Assembly: GCA_037440385.1 (NCBI GenBank)
Contig: JBBIUI010000082.1
Coordinates: forward strand, 1-9,933
Direction: 5' to 3'
DNA: 9,933 nucleotides
Source of the DNA: CG2-30-68-42 sp037440385
GTDB lineage: Bacteria; Pseudomonadota; Gammaproteobacteria; Burkholderiales; Rhodocyclaceae
The translations under genes were made by a program, and so were the position numbers. How positions within the stretch are numbered: position 1 is the stretch's first letter; each line of letters opens with the position of its first letter. The notes beneath the pieces were generated by a model. It made no database searches, was not told where the DNA came from, and worked only from the letters and a program-made list of their open reading frames with translations. Positions 1-7,848 of the stretch are shown here, in pieces.

Positions 1-17
1 TTTCGTTCGTTTCCTCG

Positions 18-626
18 ATGGAGGACATCCTGGCAAAGGCAGTGAAAGGCGAAGCGAAGAGCACTCAGGCGCCGGCGAAGCAGGCGAACGCGGCGGTGGC
101 TGCGGGCGCGATGCCGGCAGTGCCGGCTGCGAAGGCGCCGAAGAAGCACAAGGGCCGCGAAGTGGTCGCAGCGCAACCGGTCGGTGCCTTCGACGAGCTC
201 GACCGGCTGATGGAGCGCGTGTTCGACGCCCCCTTCGGGCGAGGCTGGCTGCGGCCGTTCGCATGGGAGCGGCTGCTGCCCGGCGCGTTCGCGCGTACCG
301 AGGCATGGGTGCCGGCCATCGACCTGATCGAGCGCGACGATGCGCTCGTCGTGCGGGCCGAGGTTCCGGGCGTCGAGAAAAAGGATCTGGACGTTTCGCT
401 GACGCCCGGCGCGGTAACGATCCAGGGGCGGGTGAGCCGCGACGAGAAGCAGGAGCGCGGACAGTACTACCGGCGCGAGATCACGCGCGGCGCGTTCGCG
501 CGCACCGTCGCGCTTCCCGCCGGGGTCGACACCGAAAACGTGAAGGCCTCCTTCAAGGACGGCGTCCTGGAACTCGTGCTCCCGAAGACGCGCAAGGCCG
601 CCCCGCGGAAGGTGATGGTCGACTGA
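18..626 (+). CDS. Hsp20/alpha-crystallin family small heat-shock protein
   Basis: Cytoplasmic ATP-independent holdase chaperone of the small heat-shock family; it would bind unfolding proteins and hold them for refolding by other chaperones. The 202-residue product has an amphipathic segment at about 58-75 (FDELDRLMERVFD) typical of bacterial Hsp20 N-termini. An alpha-crystallin domain follows at about 97-190, with AEVPGVEKKDLDV and the signature FKDGVLELVLPK. The tail ends KVMVD, where VMV could serve as the I/V-x-I/V oligomerisation motif. Residues about 10-48 are an unusual Ala/Lys/Pro-rich stretch, low-complexity and basic, of a kind more often seen in histone-like or phasin-like proteins. 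The start is uncertain: the ATG has no visible ribosome site, an in-frame GTG lies at 42, and the frame is open to the window edge, so the true start may be upstream. The gene converges on the minus-strand operon and looks functionally separate. Confidence 0.93.
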   Translation: MEDILAKAVKGEAKSTQAPAKQANAAVAAGAMPAVPAAKAPKKHKGREVVAAQPVGAFDELDRLMERVFDAPFGRGWLRPFAWERLLPGAFARTEAWVPAIDLIERDDALVVRAEVPGVEKKDLDVSLTPGAVTIQGRVSRDEKQERGQYYRREITRGAFARTVALPAGVDTENVKASFKDGVLELVLPKTRKAAPRKVMVD

Positions 627-635
627 GCGCGCGGT

Positions 636-663
636 CGCGAAGGCCGGGAACCGATCCTTCGCG
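636..663. terminator. Hairpin between convergent genes, possible bidirectional terminator
   Basis: CGCGAAGG at 636-643 pairs perfectly with CCTTCGCG at 656-663 around a 12-base loop, which itself contains a small CGG-GAA-CCG hairpin. It fills the 40-base gap between the stop of the Hsp20 gene and the stop of the Ycf48-like gene, where both transcripts should end. There is no T-tract on either side, so it is not a textbook intrinsic terminator. It may act as a weak terminator or protect 3' ends. Confidence 0.5.
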
Positions 664-666
664 GGT

Positions 667-1644
667 CTACTTCGCCGGCGTGCCGGGTGTTCCGGCGTCG
701 AGCACGCCGGAGCCTCCGGCCAGGATCGCCCGGCCTCCCGGCGCCTCGACGATCGCCGTGTAGCTGCCGCGATCGGGCCGGATCGAGGTCTGGAAGCGGC
801 GTCCGCCATCGCGGCTCGTCGCCACCGCACCGCCCAGCCCCGCGAGCACGATGGTGCCGTTCGAGAACTGCGCGCCGCCCGAAAAGGATCGGTCGGTTCC
901 GGTGGCCACCTCGGTCCAGCTGCGGCCGGCGTCGTCGCTACGCAGCACATGGCCGCGCATGCCCCACACGAGCACCGGCCCGTCGCGCAGCGCGATGCCG
1001 CCCCACATCGAACCGTTGTAGGGCAGCCTCGAGGCCGACCAGCTCTGCCCCCGGTCGCGCGAGACGAAGACGGTGCCGGCCTCGGCGGCTAGGTACAGCG
1101 TCTGGTCGTTTCCGGCAAAGATCGCGTTGAGGTGGCGGTCTGCGTCCTCGCCCTGTCCGACGGGGATCCGCTTCCAGGTCCTGCCGCCGTCGCGGGTTTC
1201 CATCGCGAAGCCGAACGCGCCGACGGCGATGCCATGCGCCGCGTCCCCGAACCAGACCGACAGCAGGCTGACGTCGGCGCCCGCGCTGTGCATCATCGAC
1301 CAGTTTTCTCCGCCGTCGAGCGTGGCGAGCACGACGCCGCCGTGGCCCACCGCCCAGCCGCGCCTGTCGTCGACGAAGGAGACGGCGGTCAGCATCGAGC
1401 GCACGGGGACCGATTTCGCCTGCCGCCAGTTGCGGCCCGCATCGTCGGAAAGCAGCACGATGCCGAAATCGCCCACGGCCACGAGACGGCTGCCCGCGCG
1501 CGTCGCATGCAGCAGCGGCGCCTTCGCGGCCAGTCGCGCCGGATAGGCGGCGGAGGTGCGAATGGCCGGAGCGCTCGATTCGGCGAGCGAGACGGCGCCC
1601 AACACCGCGAGCGCGCCGGCGAGAACGAGACGGGAGGGGCGCAT
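667..1644 (-). CDS. Exported Ycf48-like Asp-box (BNR) repeat protein
   Basis: A 325-residue probable beta-propeller of the family related to the photosystem II assembly factor Ycf48. In non-photosynthetic bacteria this family often accompanies MMPL/RND transporters and has no settled function. The N-terminus is a signal peptide (MRPSRLVLAGALAVLGAVSLA, probable cleavage near residue 21), so the protein should be periplasmic or envelope-bound. Six Asp-box motifs are visible: SDDAGRNW (66-73), TLDGGENW (108-115), TRDGGRTW (150-157), SRDRGQSW (195-202), SDDAGRSW (236-243) and a decayed SRDGGRRF (277-284). It is the last gene of the operon, starting 12 bases after the TerB-like stop with no clear ribosome site, which suggests translational coupling. 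A photosynthetic role is not supported by anything else here. A scaffold or assembly factor for the transporter is an inference. Confidence 0.9.
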   Translation of the reverse strand: MRPSRLVLAGALAVLGAVSLAESSAPAIRTSAAYPARLAAKAPLLHATRAGSRLVAVGDFGIVLLSDDAGRNWRQAKSVPVRSMLTAVSFVDDRRGWAVGHGGVVLATLDGGENWSMMHSAGADVSLLSVWFGDAAHGIAVGAFGFAMETRDGGRTWKRIPVGQGEDADRHLNAIFAGNDQTLYLAAEAGTVFVSRDRGQSWSASRLPYNGSMWGGIALRDGPVLVWGMRGHVLRSDDAGRSWTEVATGTDRSFSGGAQFSNGTIVLAGLGGAVATSRDGGRRFQTSIRPDRGSYTAIVEAPGGRAILAGGSGVLDAGTPGTPAK

Positions 1645-1656
1645 GCGCGAGTCCGG

Positions 1657-2136
1657 TCAATCGCCGCAGGCGCGATCCGGGCATATGCGCGCGAAAGCCC
1701 GGCTCCGTGCCTGTTCGGCTGCGGCTTCGGGAAGGTCGAGTGCGCCGGAGAGCCGCTCCACGAGCTGCTCCTCCAGACCCGCCAGATTGCCGTCGGCATA
1801 GACGACTTCCCAGAGCATCTCGACGACCCGTTCGCGCCCGGGAGCATCGAAGCCCGTGCGCACGGCCTCGGTGAAGACCCAGTCCTCGAGCGCGGCGGCG
1901 AACTCGCCGTCGGCGGCCTTGAGCAGCGCTTCGGCCACCTCGCCGCACAGGCCGTAATTCGCGCAGATCACGCGCCGTATCGCCCGCTTCTCCTGTGGAC
2001 TGACCTCGCGGTCGGCCTGTGCGGCTTCGACCAGCAACGCCGCCACCGCGACCTTCGTGCGCTCGAACGGGCTCGCGACGGTGTCCGCGGTCGGAGCGGG
2101 GGGCTTGCGCAACAGCGAGACCAGTTTGTCGAACAT
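1657..2136 (-). CDS. TerB-like (tellurite resistance TerB family) protein
   Basis: A 159-residue all-helical cytoplasmic protein of the TerB/TerB-like superfamily; I see no signal peptide or membrane segment. Two internally similar acidic turns are visible: EAAQADREVSPQEKRAI at 37-53 and VVYADGNLAGLEEQLVERL at 111-129. Each has an Asp-x-x-(x)n-Glu pattern of the kind that binds metal in TerB. The family name comes from tellurite-resistance operons, but most stand-alone members have no proven link to tellurite, and no other ter genes are present. The gene starts 10 bases after the transporter stop and ends 12 bases before the Ycf48-like start, so it is locked inside the operon. A regulatory or metal-sensing partner on the cytoplasmic side of the transporter is possible but unproven. 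The ATG is the only sensible start given the upstream stop. Confidence 0.85.
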   Translation of the reverse strand: MFDKLVSLLRKPPAPTADTVASPFERTKVAVAALLVEAAQADREVSPQEKRAIRRVICANYGLCGEVAEALLKAADGEFAAALEDWVFTEAVRTGFDAPGRERVVEMLWEVVYADGNLAGLEEQLVERLSGALDLPEAAAEQARSRAFARICPDRACGD

Positions 2137-2146
2137 GGCTGCGATC

Positions 2147-4543
2147 TCAATGACTGAGCAGGGGTGTGCGCACGGGCCGCCGGCGCGGGATCAGCGCGTC
2201 GATCATCACCGCCAGCGCGGGCAGCAGCGTGATCGCCATGAGCATGTTGATCATGAACATGAAGGTGAGCAACAACCCCATGTCGGCCTGGAACTTCAGC
2301 TCGGAGAACGACCAGGTCGCGACGCCGATCGACAGGGTGATCGCGGTGAAGACCGTGGCCACGCCGGTCTCCTGCAGCGCCTGCTTGAACGCCGTGACGA
2401 TGTCGACGCCCTCGGCGAGATAGATCTGCAGCCGGTTGTAGATGTAGAACGCATAGTCGACGCCGATACCGACCGCCAGCACCATTACCGGCAGCGTGGC
2501 CACCGTCAGGCCGATGTCGAGTTCCTTCATGAACCAGTAGCCGAGGAAGGTGGCGAGCGTGAGCGGCGCGCAGCAGGCGAGGATCGCGCGCCAGTCGCGG
2601 TAGGTCACGTAGACCAGCGCGATGATCGTCGCATACACGTACAGCATCATCGGCAGTTCGGCCGCCTCCAGCACCTCGTTGGTCGCCGCCTGGACGCCCG
2701 CGTTGCCGCTGGCGAGCCGCAGCTTGACGCCATCGATGCGTTCGGACTGGCGGAAGCGCTTGACCGACGCGATCACCTTGCCGATCGTCGTCGCCTTGTG
2801 GTCGGCGAGGTAGAGCTGGACGGGCATCACCGTGCAGCCCGAGTTGTACAGCGTCTGGGACTCGCCCGCGAGCCCGACGGCGTTGGCGAGCGACTTGACG
2901 TTGGCGGGCAGCACGGCCCATTTCGGATTGCCTTCGTTGGTTCCGGCATAGGCGAGCTTCGCGAGGCTCGCCGCGGAGGCCACCGACAGCACGCCGGGCG
3001 TGTTCGCCATCTGCCACGTGAACCCGTCGAGGTATTGCATGATCGCATGGTCGTAGCAGCCATCCCTGGGAGTCTCGAATACCACCGTGAGCAGATCGAG
3101 GCCGAGATCGAACTTGGCCACGATGGCATCGGCGTCGCGGTTGTAGCGCGAGTCCGCTCGCAACTCCGACGCGCCCGCGGTCAGTTGCCCGACATGCCGG
3201 CCCTGGCTCTGGAAATAGGCGGTCACGAACAGTGCCGCGCACACCAGCGTGCCGATCGCGGCGTAGCGGGTCTCGGCGATTCGCCCGAGCACCCTCATGA
3301 CCTCGGAGCGGGCCGCGCGCAGCCGGTTGACGCGCGCGACGTAGCCGTCGTCGAACTCGAAGAACGATGCCGACACCGGCAGCATGATCAGGTTCGTGAC
3401 GATCTTGTACGCGACGCCGATCGAGGCCGTGATGCCGAGCTCCTCGATCATCGGGATCGGGATCAGGATCAGCGTCGCGAAGCCGACGAAGGCGGTGATC
3501 AGCGCCATCGATCCGGGGATCAGCAAGCCGGTGAAGCTGCGCCGCGCGGCCGTCATCGTATCGGCGCCCTTGCACACCTCCTTGGAGATGTAGTTGATCT
3601 GCTGCACGCCGTGCGACACGCCGATCGCGAACACCAGAAACGGCACCAGCACCGCCAGCGGGTCGAGCCCGTAGCCGAGCAGCCGAAGCGTGCCGAACTG
3701 CCAAATGACGGAGGACAGCGAGCACACCAGCGGCAGGACGGTCAGTACCCAGGATCGCGAGTACCAGTAGACCGCCGCGGCGGTGAGCAGGAACGCGAGC
3801 AGGAAGAACCGCACGACGCTTTGCGCGCCGTCGGCGATGTCGGTGATCTGCTTGGCGAAGCCGATGATCTGGATTTCGAACTGTCCGGTCTCGTACTTCT
3901 TGCGGATGTCGTTCTCGAGCCGCTTGCCCAGTTCCAGGTAATCGAGCTTGCGCCGGTCCTTCGGATCCACCTCGAGCAGGTCGGCCGTGACCATCGCGCC
4001 GGAGCCGTCGTTGGCGACCAGGTTGCCGACGTAACCGCCGAGGATGACCTTGCTGCGGATGCGCTCGATCTTCTCGGGCGTGAGCCGCTCGGGCGTGATG
4101 TCCCCGCCGATGACGTCTTCCGCGTGAAAGCCCTCTTCGGTGATTTCGAGTACGCGCGTGTTCGGCGTCCACAGCGAGGTGACGGTGCGCCGGTCGACGC
4201 CGGGCATGAACATCACCGCCTGGGTGACTTCGGAGAGCCTGCGCAAGGATTCGGTGTTCCAGATGTCGCCCTTGCGGTTGTGCACGACGACGACGACGCG
4301 GTTCGCGCCAAACAACTGGTCGCGGTACTGGAAGAAGGTCTCGATGTACTCGTGACCTTTCGGCAACTGCTTCTCGAAGCCTGCGGACATGCGCAGTTGC
4401 GCGGCGAAAACGCCCATCGCGACCGTGAACGCCGCGAGCACCGCGAGGGTCGCGGCGCGATGCCCGAAAAACAGCCGTTCCAGTCGCTTGACGAACGCGG
4501 CGATCATCGGGGGGGAAGGTGCGCGGGATCGGTTGCGTGGCAT
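2147..4543 (-). CDS. MMPL/RND-superfamily exporter
   Basis: Inner-membrane proton-driven transporter of the MMPL/RND class, whose relatives move lipids and other hydrophobic compounds. From the ATG at 4543 it has 798 residues with the duplicated RND plan: TM1 at about 30-49, periplasmic domain 50-240, TM2-6 about 243-395, TM7 about 427-445, periplasmic domain 446-630, TM8-12 about 631-782. TM10 holds GIGVDYAFYIYNRL (693-706) with the Asp-Tyr pair (696-697) used for proton relay in MmpL proteins. The matching place in TM4 reads AIGVSHGVQQINY, with Ser-His (310-311) instead. Cys496 and Cys570 in the second periplasmic domain could form a disulfide. Start choice: GTG 4591, ATG 4543 and ATG 4507 are all in frame. 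None has a strong ribosome site; 4543 has a weak GGGCGAG, while 4507 best fits the expected short cytoplasmic N-terminus. The TerB-like gene follows after 10 bases. Confidence 0.93.
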   Translation of the reverse strand: MPRNRSRAPSPPMIAAFVKRLERLFFGHRAATLAVLAAFTVAMGVFAAQLRMSAGFEKQLPKGHEYIETFFQYRDQLFGANRVVVVVHNRKGDIWNTESLRRLSEVTQAVMFMPGVDRRTVTSLWTPNTRVLEITEEGFHAEDVIGGDITPERLTPEKIERIRSKVILGGYVGNLVANDGSGAMVTADLLEVDPKDRRKLDYLELGKRLENDIRKKYETGQFEIQIIGFAKQITDIADGAQSVVRFFLLAFLLTAAAVYWYSRSWVLTVLPLVCSLSSVIWQFGTLRLLGYGLDPLAVLVPFLVFAIGVSHGVQQINYISKEVCKGADTMTAARRSFTGLLIPGSMALITAFVGFATLILIPIPMIEELGITASIGVAYKIVTNLIMLPVSASFFEFDDGYVARVNRLRAARSEVMRVLGRIAETRYAAIGTLVCAALFVTAYFQSQGRHVGQLTAGASELRADSRYNRDADAIVAKFDLGLDLLTVVFETPRDGCYDHAIMQYLDGFTWQMANTPGVLSVASAASLAKLAYAGTNEGNPKWAVLPANVKSLANAVGLAGESQTLYNSGCTVMPVQLYLADHKATTIGKVIASVKRFRQSERIDGVKLRLASGNAGVQAATNEVLEAAELPMMLYVYATIIALVYVTYRDWRAILACCAPLTLATFLGYWFMKELDIGLTVATLPVMVLAVGIGVDYAFYIYNRLQIYLAEGVDIVTAFKQALQETGVATVFTAITLSIGVATWSFSELKFQADMGLLLTFMFMINMLMAITLLPALAVMIDALIPRRRPVRTPLLSH

Positions 4544-4596
4544 GACTCGCCCGCACGGCGCGCGGCTTGCGCGCTGCGCGGGCGGGGCCACGTGGA

Positions 4597-6390
4597 TCAG
4601 AAGGAGTACGAAACGCTCATCGACAGGAAGTCGCGGTCACGCAGCAGATTGTTCTGTCCTCCGCCCCAGTAGCCTGTGTAGGCGATCTGTCCTCGCCATT
4701 TGCTCTGGTAGTCGAAGTTCAGCGACAGCATCAGCGACTTGGCGCCGTCGACGAAGGGAATCGCGTTCGGGGTGGTCCCGCTGAACCAGTGCGAGAAGTC
4801 GATCTGCGGCGTCACGTTCAGCCCGAGGAAGGCCTGCGGGTAAGTGATCCCCATCTCGAACACGTAGCCCCAGGACGTCTTGTCGGGCATCGTGTAGTTG
4901 GACAGCAGGTAGGGGATCGCGCCCGAGCGGTCGAGATTCGGGTAATGCGCCACCGCGAGCTCGCCGAGGAAGATGCCTTCGGCTGCGCCTAGCGCCCTGA
5001 CCAGGCCGCCCCAGTCCTGCGGGCCGAGCAGATAGATCCCGGTCAGATGGGCCTGCCACTTCTTCTCCTCGACATAGCCGCGGCAGTTGTCCAGCGTCGC
5101 GCCGGGCGCGAAGCAGGCATATTGCCCGGCAAGCGGCACGGTCGGATCGATGAACACGCTGTCCCTCGGGCGGTAGGACAGCTCGGCTCCCACCGCCCAG
5201 TTGCCCAGGCTGGTGTTCATCGACACGCCCCACAGGTCGCGGTCCTCGCCATACTCCAGGAAGTAGTTGGTCACCCCCGGCGTGAAGCTCAGCGATGGGA
5301 TCTTGTCGTGATAGCGCAGGTAGTAGAAGCCGAACTCGCCCACACCGCTGTCCGGCTTCCAGCGCAGCGCCACGCCGCCCTGTCCGGTCTTCTTCGGTGA
5401 CTTGTCCGGAAGGTTGCCGATCACCGTCCCGAATCCGATCAGATCTGCGAGCGTCAGCGTCTGCCCCGGGGTGAAACCCGCAGCGCCATTCTGCACCACG
5501 GTGCCGGGGTCGCCGATCGAGCCTGCCGGCAGCCCCAGGATCGAACTCGGAACGAAGGCGGGCTGTTGTCCCTTGTGGAGTACGTCCGCACCGGAAAAGT
5601 AGGTGCCGACCGGATCGAACTTGAAGCTGTTCCACTTGAACTGGTAATACGCCTCCAGGCTCATGGTCTGGCTCAGCCCGGTGTTCAGCGACAGGATCTG
5701 TGCCGGAATGAAGATCTCCTTCAACTGCATGCCCGGCGTGTGCGCCTTGCGGAAATCGATTGCATTGGTGATATTGACGCCGCCGTAAATGAAGATGTCC
5801 TCGCCCCAGGACACGACCTGATTGCCCAGCTTGATCTTGGCCGGCTGGCTGCCGAGCTTCAGCTCCTTGGAAACATAGGCGTCGAGCAGCGTGAAGTTGT
5901 GAACGGCATCGTCCTTCGCCGCGTCGCTGAGGGGCGTGCGCTTCGTGTCGTCGGCCTTGAAGTCCTGGACCCAGGTGGCTCGCACCAGCGCACCCCAGCC
6001 CTGTCCCCATTTCAATCCGAGCTCGTGGCTGCCCTTCAACGCGGCCGAGACGATGTCGTTCTTGTCGTAATTGAGGTTACCGTTGTCGAACTGCAGCATG
6101 TTGAAATCCGGATTGGCCGTGAAGCCGAAGCCCGGCCCGTTCACGATTTCGCCCAGCGGGCCGCTGGTCGGACCGCAGCCGCCGTTGTCGTTGCCGATGA
6201 TCAGGCAGTCGCGGCCGGACATGCGTTTCTGCACGCCGAACGAGATCGTGCTGTCGAAGCTGCCCTGAACGGATTCGTTGCCGAACTTGAATGCCGACGC
6301 GGGGGCCGGGACCAGCGCCCAGACGCCCCCCAATGCCATCGCCATGGCTGCGGCGAGCGGGCGCATCGTGTTTCGTTCCACCTGGTTCAT
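4597..6390 (-). CDS. DUF1302 family probable outer-membrane barrel protein
   Basis: A 597-residue exported protein of the DUF1302 family, predicted to be an outer-membrane beta-barrel. The signal peptide runs to about residue 33 (hydrophobic LAAAMAMALGGVW, then APASA before FKFGNE). The rest is rich in alternating aromatic strands (for example YYQFKW, FGFYYLRYHD, LSLNFDYQSKWRG), and the last residues, SMSVSYSF, end in Phe like a barrel-insertion signal. Two Cys-x9-Cys pairs, Cys62/Cys72 and Cys426/Cys436, suggest disulfide-closed loops. The start at 6390 is preferred over an upstream in-frame ATG at 6453 because AGGAG lies seven bases before it and the signal peptide follows directly; the 6453 start would also overlap the previous gene. 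It lies 34 bases after DUF1329, its usual partner family. A role as entry or exit pore for a hydrophobic substrate is inferred from the neighbours. Confidence 0.92.
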   Translation of the reverse strand: MNQVERNTMRPLAAAMAMALGGVWALVPAPASAFKFGNESVQGSFDSTISFGVQKRMSGRDCLIIGNDNGGCGPTSGPLGEIVNGPGFGFTANPDFNMLQFDNGNLNYDKNDIVSAALKGSHELGLKWGQGWGALVRATWVQDFKADDTKRTPLSDAAKDDAVHNFTLLDAYVSKELKLGSQPAKIKLGNQVVSWGEDIFIYGGVNITNAIDFRKAHTPGMQLKEIFIPAQILSLNTGLSQTMSLEAYYQFKWNSFKFDPVGTYFSGADVLHKGQQPAFVPSSILGLPAGSIGDPGTVVQNGAAGFTPGQTLTLADLIGFGTVIGNLPDKSPKKTGQGGVALRWKPDSGVGEFGFYYLRYHDKIPSLSFTPGVTNYFLEYGEDRDLWGVSMNTSLGNWAVGAELSYRPRDSVFIDPTVPLAGQYACFAPGATLDNCRGYVEEKKWQAHLTGIYLLGPQDWGGLVRALGAAEGIFLGELAVAHYPNLDRSGAIPYLLSNYTMPDKTSWGYVFEMGITYPQAFLGLNVTPQIDFSHWFSGTTPNAIPFVDGAKSLMLSLNFDYQSKWRGQIAYTGYWGGGQNNLLRDRDFLSMSVSYSF

Positions 6391-6424
6391 ATCGCGACTC
6401 CTCCTCTGGTTGCGTGACGCCGCA

Positions 6425-7786
6425 TCAGCGCTCGCCGTGGCGGCGCAGCTCATCCGGGTTGAACTTCCTCGGGTCGATCCGGCCTTCCCGTCCCGCCAGC
6501 CAGTCGGTTTCCGGCCGCTCCTGGGTCGCGTTTTCGGCGATGTAGCGGCCGATGTTCAGGTCGTAGGAAACGAACTCCTGGCCGACGCATGCAGGAATCT
6601 CCCAGGCGGGATAGATGCTGGATTCCTGGACGCGCCAGATCTTGCCCTGCGCGTCGTACAGATCGGCCACCATGATCGCCCAGCTGTCTTCGTCGAGGAA
6701 GAACACGCGCTTCGCGAACAGGTGGCGCATTCCCTCCTTGAGCGTCGCTTCGACCTTCCACACCCGGTGCAGCTCATAGCGCAACAGATCGCGATTGGCG
6801 TACTGGGGACCGTAGATGTCCTTGTACTTGCGGCTCTTGTCGATCAGCTTGTAGCTGTTGTACGGGATGTACAACTCCTGTTTGCCGACGAGCTTCCAGT
6901 TGTACCGGTCCATCGCGCCGGCGAACATCGGATACTGGTCGACGGTCTCGAGGTTTTCGTAACCGGGAATCGGGTTGTCATAGGCGAACGAGGGCGCGCG
7001 GCGCACGCGGCGCTGGCCGGGGAAGTACAACCAGGCATCCGAGGTCTTGTCGAAAAACCAGTGCGCGAGGATGAGCTCGCCGGTACGTGCCGGCGGGGAG
7101 ACCACTTCGTTGAGCAGCTTCATCTCGACGCCCTTGACATCACCGACGCCCTTGCTCTTGAGGTCGTGGATCGGCACGATCGTCCATTGATCCTGGGCGA
7201 GCGGCGTGAAGCTGCGTTCGTTGGAGAAAATGGTGGCGTAGTATTCGATACGGCCTTCGCCCATGTAGCGGACCTTGTGGTTGAAGATCGCCTCCGCGCC
7301 GTTCTTCGGAATCGGGAACAGGATCGCGGCGCCGATCGCCTTCTCCAGCCCCCATCCGTTCGCGGCGAGCCTCGCCTCCTTGGCGTTGGCACGCGTGCGT
7401 TCATAGACGAAGTCCGGGAACCCGCAGGTGCGCCGCGTCGGATAGACGTCCATGCGGTAGCCCTTGAGCGACTTCACGACCGCCAGCTGACCGGGGGACA
7501 GCTTGTCGGCGTACTTGTCGACGTTGCTCGCGTCGATCGAGAACAGCTTCTTGTCCGCGGCGTAGGGGTCGGGGCGTTTCTGGCCGGCCTTCCAGCCGGC
7601 CGGGGCTTTGAGGTCACCGCCCTTCCACTCCGGGATCGTGCCTTCCTTGTTGCCGGCCCGCACGGCCCCGACCGGCGTCAGGTCCTTGCCGAGACGCGCG
7701 ACTTCCTGGTCGCTGGCCGCGGCGAGCACGCCCGCTGCGGAAAAAACCGCAACGACCGCCGCCGCGATTCGGGTTGTTCGATACAT
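6425..7786 (-). CDS. DUF1329 family exported protein
   Basis: A 453-residue protein of the DUF1329 family, which I recall as having a LolA/LolB-like fold; its cargo is unknown. The signal peptide is RIAAAVVAVFSAAGVLAAA, with probable cleavage near residue 24. There is no lipobox cysteine, so it should be a soluble periplasmic protein. The family's N-terminal signature is clear at 32-57: LGKDLTPVGAV, then AGNKEGTIPEWKGGD. Other conserved-looking blocks are GYRMDVYPTRRT (109-120), SFAYDNPIPGYENLETVDQY (266-285) and KRVFFLDEDSWAIMVADLYD (359-378). Cys121 and Cys400 are the only cysteines and could pair. The ATG at 7786 is chosen because AGGAGG lies eight bases upstream and the signal peptide begins at once. 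An in-frame ATG at 7852 would add 22 residues ahead of the signal. It is the first large gene of the operon. Confidence 0.93.
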   Translation of the reverse strand: MYRTTRIAAAVVAVFSAAGVLAAASDQEVARLGKDLTPVGAVRAGNKEGTIPEWKGGDLKAPAGWKAGQKRPDPYAADKKLFSIDASNVDKYADKLSPGQLAVVKSLKGYRMDVYPTRRTCGFPDFVYERTRANAKEARLAANGWGLEKAIGAAILFPIPKNGAEAIFNHKVRYMGEGRIEYYATIFSNERSFTPLAQDQWTIVPIHDLKSKGVGDVKGVEMKLLNEVVSPPARTGELILAHWFFDKTSDAWLYFPGQRRVRRAPSFAYDNPIPGYENLETVDQYPMFAGAMDRYNWKLVGKQELYIPYNSYKLIDKSRKYKDIYGPQYANRDLLRYELHRVWKVEATLKEGMRHLFAKRVFFLDEDSWAIMVADLYDAQGKIWRVQESSIYPAWEIPACVGQEFVSYDLNIGRYIAENATQERPETDWLAGREGRIDPRKFNPDELRRHGER

Positions 7787-7800
7787 GTTCCTGTCCTCCT
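7787..7800 (-). promoter_or_regulatory. Strong ribosome binding site of the DUF1329 gene
   Basis: On the minus strand AGGAGG (7795-7800) sits eight bases before the ATG at 7786. It decides the start of this gene against longer in-frame options reaching up to 8290. Confidence 0.8.
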
Positions 7801-7848
7801 GTTGAACGAACGGATGTGATGGATCGCCACGCCGGCGCGGTGCGGCAC

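Noticed and set aside
1968..4556. An 862-codon minus-strand frame overlapping the MMPL and TerB-like genes.
   Set aside because: Arg-rich nonsense in a shifted frame; no membrane segments or known motif, while the other frame is a clear transporter.
4508..4596. A separate promoter between DUF1302 and the MMPL gene.
   Set aside because: I see no -35/-10 pair or hairpin in this short gap; the genes are more simply read as one transcript.
2057..4672. An 871-codon open frame on the plus strand opposite the MMPL gene.
   Set aside because: Its product is rich in Arg, Asp, Glu, His and Gln with no domain or hydrophobic pattern, as expected for the antisense of a high-GC gene. The minus strand gives a complete 12-helix transporter.
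6278..7819. A 513-codon plus-strand frame opposite DUF1329.
   Set aside because: Shadow of the DUF1329 gene; no recognisable family, and Val/Asp/Arg-rich composition typical of antisense frames.
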